The notes beneath the pieces are model-generated. The model had not been told where the DNA came from, searched no databases, and saw only the letters and a list, made by a program, of their open reading frames with translations. Below, one piece after another: positions 49,601-59,451 of a DNA stretch of 64,000 nt. Source of the stretch: Anarhynchus alexandrinus (Eukaryota > Chordata > Aves > Charadriiformes > Charadriidae); contig VUYV01000177.1 in assembly GCA_008711295.1 (NCBI GenBank), positions 1,588,509 to 1,652,508 of the forward strand, written 5' to 3'. Position numbers and translations under genes: made by a program. Within the stretch, counting starts at the first letter, position 1. Each line of letters opens with the position of its first letter.

Positions 49601-49754
49601 TTGGATATCTGATGCATTTTAAAGCTTTCTCTTCTCCCAGGACACTTCACATCTAAACTGCTAACAACCAACAGAAATCTCTTATGCCACATGACAGCGA
49701 AGCCCACTCAACCCCATGACTAGGCTGATACAGAGATCTGCTGTGATTATGTAG
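46671..49754. other. Non-coding sequence
   Basis: Open frames are 96 codons or fewer and unrecognised. No RNA gene or clear repeat was found. A G6 run lies near 48590-48597. The segment 49350-49560 has a 71-codon frame without family resemblance. Confidence 0.5.
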
Positions 49755-49788
49755 GCGAAACTCCCTGAAATCAATGGGGAGTTCTGCT
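49755..49788. repeat. Palindromic-core repeat relic with 7-bp stem
   Basis: GCGAAACTCCCTGAAATCAA continues into TGGGGAGTTCTGCTTA. AACTCCC (49759-49765) and GGGAGTT (49777-49783) form a perfect 7-bp inverted repeat around TGAAATCAATG. It fits the old amniote repeat GCAAAACTCCCATTGA, TCAATGGGAGTTTTGC, which is itself palindromic, and is one of the clearer copies in the window. Confidence 0.45.
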
Positions 49789-51295
49789 TACAAAAAGGAA
49801 ATGGGACCACATCTTGAGACTGACAGCAGATATAATCTTCCCTTTTCCCAGTGTTGGGCTGTTGACTGACAATGCAGGATTCCTCATCTTCCCTAACAAC
49901 ATCCTACAGACTCAAAGATTGACTTTCCTGAATTTCCCCTTTTAATTTATATTCTCTGTTCTAACCTCATTGACCCCCTTTTAAAACTCCAATAAAGACA
50001 ATCAGTCCTGTAGTCATTATTAGAAACCATTATTTGCATTCAAGCCTCGTAAGGCTCTCCATATTTTGGTTTGTGCTACAAGACCACTACTGGAGAGAAG
50101 AGTTGGATAGATTGCAAAATAAAAATAAATAATCAGAAGGATTTTTCCCTTTTTACAGTTACTAATGCAACCTGTCTCAGAAGATTTGGAAAAGGTAAAC
50201 TGCTTTCAAAATACAGGAAAGGAAAGATACTTGAAAGAGATTAAAATATTTTTGATATCAGAGACAAAAATGACTAATATGCATTTTGGTTTCCAGCTGC
50301 GATTTAAAATTGATGCACAGTTCCTTATGAACCCAGGTGTTCGTACAAACTGCTAAAAGTCAGCTCTCCATGAGCACCAGAATCCATTACTCTGAGAGTG
50401 CAGAGTAGAAGAAGCAGGAGTCTAACCAATTTGTGAAAATAATTTTCAAGTTAATTTTTTCCTGGTTTATAATAATCATAGCCATTTCAAGCAGCATGAT
50501 AAATCTGCAGATATGTAAATCTCCCATAGGTTGCAAATACTCAGCTTTGGAAAAAATGTTTAAATAGAAATACAAATCTTCCTTTTGCAATAAATGTAGT
50601 GATTCCTATAGTTAAGATTATTGAACAGCTTCAATTATAAAACACCATTCTGATTCTACTTCATGGCAAGTTCCAACAAAAACTGTTTAGCTTTTTTACC
50701 AAAATGAGATTTGGGCCAAATATGTTGTTTTCTGCATTTTAAAATGTACTCATAGTTGTATTTTTAATAGTCTCTAGAACATCTCTGGTTTGGAGTACCT
50801 GAAAAGGGTCTTGAGATTAAATTCTGTGTAGTTTGAGCATGCTTTATTACAGCATTTCAAAGATTTCGCCTACTCTTTCCAGCATGAGGACTGCTGTGGT
50901 CAGTACACAGAACATGAGAGCAGGGACGCATCACTCCTGTGCTCCCCAGTCTGACCCCTCTACTGGTAGGAAGAAAAAGGAGGAAAAACCCGGTGGGAAT
51001 TGGAAGTGCTAGGGAGCTGCTGGGAGCAGAGGCTAAGGGGCAGTTGTGGTGCAAAAAGGGACTTTAGTGACTGCTAATGGCATGCTGGCAGAGTATGGAA
51101 AAGAAAGAGGTATTGAGATAGTGTGCAATCAAGAACTATACTGTCATACATAGGAAACTAAATTAAGTACAGGCAAACTAAATTCCAGCATGTGTGAGCT
51201 TATTAATATTTGACTTGGAAACTGTAGGAGCATGATGGCTACACGTGGGAGCAAAAGGAACAGAAAAAGAGCAGAATAGAAAGGAAGGATATAAT
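49789..51295. other. AT-rich non-coding sequence
   Basis: No exon, RNA gene or clear repeat was recognised; frames are 67 codons or fewer. Confidence 0.55.
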
Positions 51296-51445
51296 TATTA
51301 TTTATTAATCCTTAAACTGGCTTGAAAGTTGCTAAGCACTGTAAAAACTCAGCGTAAGTGACAATTCCTGTATAAGCATTTAAGAATCTAAAAACGTATC
51401 ACAAGGAAAGATGTAAGAGGCAAAGCACTTAGTTCAAAGCCCCCC
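51296..51445. repeat. Ancient SINE-like or interspersed-repeat relic
   Basis: TTATTATTTATTAATCC precedes GCTAAGCACTGTAAAAACTC, then GTGACAATTCCTG and TAAGCATTTAAGAATCTA. This fits an old amniote pattern GCTAGGCACTGTACAAAC, AAGACAATTCCCTG, GAGCTTACAATCTA. The relic near 8935 covers the preceding part of the same pattern. Strongly decayed; the family name is unknown to me. Confidence 0.4.
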
Positions 51446-52758
51446 GTCTATGTCAGTGGCAAAGGAGTACTTTGATTTGCTTTATGGGCAATAAATAACA
51501 CAAAACCCTAGAAGATACAGCAGGACTGACAAGACTGTGCAATCCTCACCGGACAACACACACCACTAATGAAACACACTGGCTCATTGCTTCCCAAGCT
51601 CCTCTGCTTTACAATGTTCCCATACACCTGAGTATTCTTGCTTGGAAAAGGATGAAATTATAAATCATAGCTAGAAATATAATGAGCTTGGCACATCCTA
51701 CATATTAATTCATGCAAAGCTTTCACAGAACTACTTAAGTACCTAAAGAAATGAGAAAGCAGAATCTGCAAATTAATATTTCTTTTGCTGCAGAATATGA
51801 AGTGCTGCTTTCCAAAGGCAATGAGTCTGGAAGGGGCATGATGCATGAAGAACGTGAAGAATTTAGTCTCCTACCATGTCAAATGAAAAGGCCTCTCTGA
51901 CTGCAGGTCACCAGTACCCACGACAGCAACTGGAAAGCAAAACCAAAGGTAACACTTGATGATCCTGATCCCATCTCCACAGAAGAAAAGGGAATTTTTG
52001 CTACCAATTGCAAAGGGTGCAGAACTGCACCCCCCTTTCCTGCTCTTCATCCACATTCCATCACCTTAGGTGCTCTTGACATAGCATCTAACTTGAGTTT
52101 CTTACGATCTTGAAAGATAAATATACTTCCCTGTGCACTACAGCAGATTAAGTACCATGCCATTTTATTTGAGTTAACAGAAAAAGTGCAGGTCTGCATA
52201 CCTTGCTGGAAATGTGTTTTACATTGCAATGTAATATTCAGTGATGTTATGTTACCAAACCCTGGGCAACCTGACAGATACATCTGTTAGACGTATAATT
52301 ACACTAGATAACTTGTATTCCTGTCCCTCTCTGTTAAACAAAACAATGGATTTTCATTCAGAGGGGCACCTTGGAAGATTAATGGTAATAATGAAGCATG
52401 AAATATTTCCTTCCTAGCGTGGTTAATCTGAAACAGAGGAAGCAATCATTTCACCCAGGAGGGATAATCCTTTGAGGAAAATTTTCGGTGAAATAATGTA
52501 TTGCCATATCTCATCCCACATATGTCAACAAAGAAACTATCAGTGTTGTGCTTAATACAATAAAGGCCAACAAGCACAAGAAAAGGAAATGGAATCAGCA
52601 CAGCATAAAAACAGATACACAGTAGTATCAGCAGGAGGGAGTGGAGAAGGCAGGAAAACAGCGGCAGGAAGCAACAGTAGGAACAGCAAAGGAGGACAGA
52701 GACCAGAAATTCAGTAATAGGGAGAGAAGACGGAAGGAATTGTTCAAATAAAGACAAT
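51446..52758. other. AT-rich non-coding sequence
   Basis: A 103-codon minus-strand frame (52446-52757) is rich in leucine, phenylalanine, serine and cysteine because the plus strand there is purine-rich; it is not taken as a gene. Nothing else was recognised. Confidence 0.5.
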
Positions 52759-52774
52759 GGGGGGGGGGGGGGGG
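52759..52774 (+). repeat. G16 homopolymer
   Basis: Sixteen consecutive G on the plus strand. Long G-runs are uncommon, slip easily and can fold into G-quadruplexes. A modest GC-rich pocket follows at 52840-53050. Confidence 0.95.
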
Positions 52775-52839
52775 AGGAATGTTTTGGGGCAGTTTAAGTT
52801 AGCCGTGTGAAATGTTTGCCATAATGAAGTGGACAGTGA

Positions 52840-53050
52840 GGCAGGTATATTCCCAGGGGAGGTACTGCAGCACAGCCGCCCCGCATGGCTGCTCTGGGGC
52901 AGAGGGGCTGTAAAGCCTGCAGCATGAGCAGCAGCCGGGCAGGCACCGTGCCGCGAAAATTGGCTCCTCTCACCCCTTTGTACAGATGGCACTTTGGCAA
53001 TGCTGCCGCAGCACTGCTGCCCTCAAGCCCTCCTCAACTGATGTGACGGC
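52840..53050. other. Small GC-rich pocket, unrecognised
   Basis: About 200 bases with clearly raised GC content and several CpG (for example CCGCCCCGCATGG and GTGCCGCGAAAATTGG). Both strands are open for 60-80 codons and resemble nothing known. It could be a minor promoter, an old exon or chance. Confidence 0.25.
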
Positions 53051-56000
53051 TTCCTGATGGCACACCACTTTAAATACAGGCTACCTCAGAGACCGGACCT
53101 AGATACTGTTAACTTCAGAACTGGGTGGCCACAAGCATTTCTTAGAGCATTTATACCTTGAATGGGCTCTACCAATTAACACACACAGGGACAAGTACAT
53201 ATGGATGTGTGTATATACAAGAAAAATAACACTTTTGAAAAAATATATTTTTTTTCCAGTAAAGCCTTTTCAGTCGAGCACTGGTGTCCATAGGAAAAAA
53301 ATCCTATGATATCAATTTATTGGAATCATCCCCTCAGAGTCTTACTCATAGACCCATCCTCCATCCTCAAAGAACACTCGCAAGCCATTCACTTTTGGCA
53401 GATAAGCCAATTGATCAATATTTTCAACATTGATCAAAGCCAAGAGCAATTTCATTTCTACCCTTTCCCTAAATTGAGTTGGAATCTAAGCCAGTGCATC
53501 ACTCGGTTACTTTGCTTATGGTAAACAGATTTAGCTGAAGGAGACAGAAGCTTTCAGTGGTAACTAATTCTGTTCAACTCATAATACTTCATATTTATCT
53601 TACATAAACATCAGTACAGCAGGAAATGCTAAATTTTCTCTAGAAAAAAAGCTCCATTAAATAACTCTATTTCTAGATTCTGTTTTTAAAACATAAGCGC
53701 CTTTTTATTACTTGAACTGATGACTGCTCTTATCCTGATAATTTTTTATTCTGCAAGATGCTTTATGCTCATAATATTCTCAGCGTGAAACACTAATTAG
53801 AACCAGAAAACTGCTCTATGCTCATTGTCTTTTGCTGTCCATATTTATTGCAGGAAACGTCTTTTCTTTAAAAAGTGTACCTTCTCCCTTGTCGACTGGA
53901 AAGCTGGGTGAGCGTCAGGACTGTCACATCACATTGTTCATCTCTACCAAGAGAAAGTTACTTCCCGCAGCACAGAGCAGTAGCTGCCTGTCCTGAGCTA
54001 CAAATAAAACATTCCCTAGAGTTCTGCCTACAGCCTGTCCTTCTGTGGTGTTTTGTTTGTTGAAATCATACAATAGTCATGATAGATACTACGCAGCCTG
54101 AAGGCAGAGCGAAGCCCAAGATTTGAGGAAGCAGCATAGCTGCAGTGACTACCGCTTCCTTGGCAGTAGGTCTCAGGTATTTCTAATTGGACAGCTTCTG
54201 TAGCAAGAAATAAATCAGTTTACCAAATAGGTTGGTCTTTGGCCTTACTGGTAACTTTGGCTAGATGTGGCTGTGGCCATAGGAATGTCCACAGTAGGAT
54301 GGTCTCACTGGCACACTTCCTATTTTTGTGTCACGCAGCAGTCAGTACTTTGCTGCTGCCAGAAAAGGAATAAGGAATAAAGCGTAGAGAATATCACAGC
54401 GGCTATAAAAATGCACTACCATACTTCACTTGACTGGAAGAAAATGAGGCTTGACTACTGTAAGCTCTGTAGCAACCCCACAGACTTGCCATTGGCATTA
54501 AGAAGGCCGTTTTGGCTTTGTCCCTCCGCAGCAGACACTTTAAAACATGTCACACAATCCGTTTTTTACCCTTTGTTTCTTCCTCTGATATTACAACATA
54601 AAACACACAAGAAAAAGTTCCCTTTCACAACCATCTCCAGAACTAACAGGAGCTTACTGAATGCTGTCTGCTGTGCAAACACAAATTTAAGACAATTTTA
54701 TAGGGCCTGTATTTTCCCAGCTATAACAGCTTCATTGTTAGAGGACAGCACTATGATTATCTGCTTTTATCATTAATACTTTGAGTCAGTGGTTAATGCA
54801 GAGGTGACAAATCACTGAAATCCCTGACAGTTTATGGCTTTTAGCACTGAGGAATGTCTTTTTTATTTCATATCCCTTGTGTGTATCATATTTCCTTTAG
54901 ATGTCTTCTGTACTCTTACATACACATGCACATTCATAATTAAACATATCTGATTATAATTTATTCACACACAGCCAATTACCAAATCTCTGCTGTTTAG
55001 TGTTAGTGCATATTAAAGTCGGGAAAGTGGTAGAACAAGAGGAAGATTTCTGACTGAGGAAGTATTAATGTCTTCCATCCTTTATGTCCACTCAGAAACA
55101 TCATCCAGCAAATAAGAAAAAATACACATTGCTTAATTTTGCTAGCCATCGGAAGGATGGGGTGAACTGCCAGTACCCTGAACTGAACTCCAAAGAATGG
55201 AATCAGAAACTTTTCATGCCAAAAGCAGGAGAATGCTCTACATTCCCTATAAACTCAAGTACCCATGTTTCACTTGCATCACATTGCAGAAGTACAGGCG
55301 CATATACCAAAGATGTCCCACGGAAACCAACGCTAAGTGTGCACACAAGAGTGCTGCAGACCACAGGCCCCTGTCCTGGGATGGGCCGAGCTGTAAATGT
55401 CAGGATCAGAACAAAGAATATATGGTCAGCATCAGAGTAGCCTTCTTCATCAGGAAATGCAGCCAGATTGTGACACCATTATTTACCCACGAAGCACATC
55501 ACTACATTGTATAAGTTTCACACTATGTATAAGCAAAATTTGCCCCATACGATGAGTTTATTTTTCTTGCCCTCCTGCTCCCATGCTCACAAAAGCCCAC
55601 GCACAGCTTGAAATGAAATGTAACCCCTTGTGTTGTAAGATGACGGTCACTTTTGCAAGCAATGAGTAGCAACTGTTGAAACAAAACAAACTCCATTTCA
55701 AATCCAGCGTGAAGTAACGGAGCAAAAAAAAGAATGAAGTAGAAATGGCCTTATCCATAACTATAGCTATAAGGCGAGTTAGGATTCCTTCTGAGTGAAA
55801 AATAGAGAACAACAACTGGCAAATGTCAGCCTTATTATCATGAACTCTTTTTAGTAGTGAAACAAAATTAGCCCTTAGATCTTTTTTCAACAGACTGGAC
55901 CATTCCCTGCATTAGAAGCCTTTCCATTTCTTTTGAATGACTATCAAGTTATGGGAACACCTTTTCCCTTTAGTATTAAAAGCACATCTTTCAGCCTTAA

Positions 56001-56330
56001 TGGTTATATGCACAGTGTTTATCTTTCCACAAACACTTGATGTTTAAGCAGTTTGGGCATAATGTAAAATACAGTGAGAAGAAAAAAAAAGGGGGAGAAG
56101 CTGAGCAAAAAGAACATCGAGGTCAAAGATAATTGCTTCTCTGTGATACATACAGTTTTTCATATTATCCTTTAGCTATATTAAAAAATGGAACATTCCA
56201 GCTAGATAAAAGAAATCCTGAAGCACTTTCTCATAATGCTAGTGCCACTGGTTTAAAGCCAAGATCGTGTTCTTCAATCTTGAGTCTATAGTAAATGCTG
56301 TAGATAGAGAATACAGTCGTCCTTAACCTG
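53051..56330. other. AT-rich non-coding sequence
   Basis: Frames of 105-121 codons (54411-54776, 55084-55514 plus; 55558-55890 minus) resemble no known family. No exon or RNA gene was recognised. Confidence 0.5.
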
Positions 56331-56353
56331 GTAGATCTCAATGGGAGTTTTCC
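56331..56353. repeat. Palindromic-core repeat relic
   Basis: GTAGATCTCAATGGGAGTTT followed by TCC fits one half of the CATTGACTTCAATGGGAGTTTTGCC-type consensus. Short and decayed. Confidence 0.35.
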
Positions 56354-56574
56354 AAAGTAATAACTTAGTAAGAAGTCAGATCCTAACCTGTTGCAAATTA
56401 TTGAAGCTCCAGTAAAATTAACAGAACTCTGCCATTTCGTGTCAGCTAGGGCTCTGGCACAATGTAATTTAATTGAGACACTAATTGACTCTATCTTTCT
56501 AGCTGGCAGTTTAACACTAATGCACGTTTTTACAAGTCCCTTGACTAAAATACATGGCTGTTTCTCATCTTGGC

Positions 56575-56589
56575 TTTTTTTTTTTTTTT
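56575..56589. repeat. T15 homopolymer
   Basis: Fifteen consecutive T on the plus strand followed by CCCTCCCCTC. Simple sequence. Confidence 0.9.
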
Positions 56590-57173
56590 CCCTCCCCTCT
56601 GGCACAGTTTTGGTCATTTATTCTTGATATTCTCCAATAAAAAAATCTCTCAAACGGACACCCATCTCTTCTTGAAGACCAGGGCTTTAAGTCTGCAGTC
56701 ACTGTGACAATCCCTCCCAGATACGACCCAACAGTGAGTGCTTTCTGGGATAGTGATGGGGCACTGCACTCCAATTCTCCAATGATCAGCCAGTTTTCCC
56801 TATTTGTGTCATCATAATTTACCATTTATGGGAAGAGAGATCATTCACATATCCCCATCATCTATAGGTAATCCTTCCCCGCCTTCATTCGTCCAGCTTC
56901 CTGAACTGGAACAAAACAGCATGGGTCTTAATCATGTTTACCCACTTAGGGATTTGCATTACTGAGCCAGGAGTACAAAGACATTTGACCCTCGCTGCTC
57001 ACGTTCCCTGTTTCCCTAGTGTCTTTAAATATAAATATGAAGCTGAGTCTTCCAAGTTTCTATGCACTCAAGATCTCACATCCAGCATTTCTTCCTGGAA
57101 CCATACAGAGATGTACCAACTTTGTGTGTCATGAGCCTTAGTTCAAATACATTTAGGCTTACCCAGCTGCAAA

Positions 57174-57187
57174 GGCCCTGATTCAGC
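57174..57187. repeat. Short relic of an old dispersed repeat
   Basis: GGCCCTGATTCAGC matches the start of an old palindromic amniote repeat (GGGCCCTGATTCAGCAAAGC). Only this block is convincing, so chance is possible. Confidence 0.25.
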
Positions 57188-57534
57188 TGGCATCAACCTC
57201 CGCTGGGCAGTCTGGGTTGAGAAACTCAACTCCACAGGGATGGGGAAAATTAAGTTGGAACTAATATACATATTTCTGACAGCTGGCCAGGGAGTAACAG
57301 AGAGAAGGTATTCTGCCTCAAGCCTCATTCAGAAAAGATCCCTTGGAGTCAATTCCGGCAGCCAAGGCCATCTCACATTGCTTGTGACTCCCGAGGGAGA
57401 GCACGAACAATAAGCATCATATGAGAATTTTACCACGTGAAGGACACAGGGATTCCACTCAGCCACGAGTTTAAGATCAGAATACAAAGGCTAAACAGAA
57501 CATCCCACAAGATACACTAAAATGTCAAATTTCA

Positions 57535-57664
57535 TATTTGAAAAAAATGGGAATGATGATACTTACTTGCTCCAGAGGGATGTTATGAAGCTCGGTTTAT
57601 TCTTTGTAAAGTTCTATGTGATTTTCTGATGTGCCCTATCAATGCCAAGTACTATTACCTCTAA
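57535..57664 (+). repeat. MIR/CORE-SINE-like relic (plus strand)
   Basis: Blocks in order: AAAAAAATGGGAATGATGATA, CTTACTTGCTCCAGAGGGATG, TTATGAAGCTCGGTTTATTC, TTTGTAAAGTTCTATGTGA, TTTTCTGATGTGCCCTATCA and ATGCCAAGTACTATTACC. They follow the sense pattern of MIR-type SINE tails (AAAATGGGGATAATGATAC, CTACCTCACAGGGGTG, TTGTGAGGATTAATT, TGTAAAGCGCTTTGAGATCC, GATGAAAGGCGCTATATAA, ATGCAAAGTATTATTATT). Order and spacing agree over 130 bases, which makes this the best-preserved old SINE-like relic in the window. Confidence 0.65.
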
Positions 57665-59200
57665 AGAAAACAATCCTCCGATGTCTCTTGCCAAAGTGTG
57701 ATTTATAGAACATGCCACAGAGCAAACCAAGGGGACAACTCTGATAGTTGCAGAAAACAACAGCCTGTAAAACAAAGGGTGTTGCTGACATGGAGCTAAC
57801 AGCCTGTAGAAATGGCTTCTAGAGAAGCAGAAAGCAGGACTGCATCACTTAACAGCTGTCCTGACTTTATGAGGATGGTAATAAATCTTCCAAAGTTTCT
57901 CCTATTATGTACAATGATCATCTATCCTACAACTTGAATGCTTGCTGGAAATGGGTGCTTTACACAACAAGATACTTTTTCCCTGTACTTGCAGATACAT
58001 TGGTTAAGCCACCTCCCCTCTCATGAAAGCATCAAAGAAAGTTACAGCAGAAACCTCACAGAGTCTCTTGAAGTTCCTCTTCTTGCAGCTTTAGTTCAAG
58101 GCAGCAATAGATCACTCAGGTTATCTCCCTGAAGTTTCTATTTAAATATTATTACAAGCATATAGGACAACATTTTCCATTGTTTCCTATGAATCCAGGA
58201 AATTGAAATGTGAAGTCAGTTGAGAAATATAGCTATCATCCTAAAACACTCTATTCCTTAAATATGATGCTCAGATTACTATTTCAAGTTACTTATAGCT
58301 AATATTCTGCCAGAAAACAGAGAGATTCCGGATACATGAAATATATTTTATGATGTAAGATAAGAGAAAGATTTACAATGACGACACAGCATTTATAACA
58401 ACAACTACTAGAAATGAAAAACTCCCCAGTAGCTAATGAGACAGTCAGTAATAACCCAACTTCATTGCTAGGCAGAGACACTGTTAAGTTGTGACCCAGT
58501 AAGCTAGCAGCTGTGAAATAATGTTTTCATTTAAAAAAAAAAACCAAACAACACCCCCCCAAACCCAACAAAACCCACCACAAAAAATAAGACCGAACAT
58601 GTTGCTTATAAAATGTTTACACCCGGTTTACCAATTTGTGTAGTAATGATGCTTAAAGTATGTTTCTCCTGAATGGCTTTGAGATGCTAAATGCAAAACA
58701 AGAATTAGAGGACTTGAAAATAGAGAGCAGATAATTGCTACCAAAAAAAAAAAAAGATGGTATCAGCATATTGCACATACCCAATGAAATCCATATGGCT
58801 GTGGCTATTTTCAGCTATCTCCATAAATTCCATTTTATGCTTTCTTCTGAGTTTATACGTTCATGTTTTCAATTAAATTTCCTGCAACTGTTTGTGTTTC
58901 ATGGCACAAAACTGGGCCACATTAAACTTGGAAATAAATAAAGTAAATTAGCAGTTTGGCAGTTGAGAGCATTGCTGCAGTCTAAATGAGGTGAAGCACA
59001 CAAATATCCTGGAAAGGTCATAAAGGAGCGGGTGCAAGATTATGGCTAGGAATAGAGGGCATAAGGCGGGGGTGGGGGGCCAGCATGTGATGTCACCGCT
59101 TTGTGGGATGAAGCAGAACAGAAAGGTATCCTCCAAAACTTCCTTATGCAAAGCTTTCTAGATTTTAAGAGGAATAAAGAAGAGGCCTAGTCTCAGTGGG
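57665..59200. other. AT-rich non-coding sequence
   Basis: No exon or RNA gene. It holds an A11 followed by an A/C-rich patch at 58533-58588 and an A13 run near 58743-58755. Nothing else was identified. Confidence 0.5.
58533..58588. repeat. A/C-rich low-complexity patch
   Basis: A11 is followed by AC-only sequence with a C7 run and AAACCCAAC-type units. Simple sequence, degenerate. Confidence 0.8.
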
Positions 59201-59405
59201 GTTACCTGAGTATGCATCTGACTTCATTAATGGGCTTTTAAATATATTTTAAGAGTTGCATGCCATGACTCTTTTGACACTTATTTTTATGATCATGGCA
59301 GATTCCTCCTCTGTAAACCCAAATTTGCTCTTGTAGCTCTGCAAAAAAAATTGTTTTGCTAGTTTATGAAACAAAATATCAGTTTGGTCAAGGATTGTAA
59401 ATAGA

Positions 59406-59451
59406 AAAACTTGGTTTCTTTATTAAATGAAGAAAACTTGGTTTCTTTATT
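59406..59451. repeat. 19-bp direct repeat at 27-bp spacing
   Basis: AAAACTTGGTTTCTTTATT occurs at 59406-59424 and 59433-59451 without mismatch, separated by eight bases. A small local duplication in AT-rich sequence. Confidence 0.9.
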
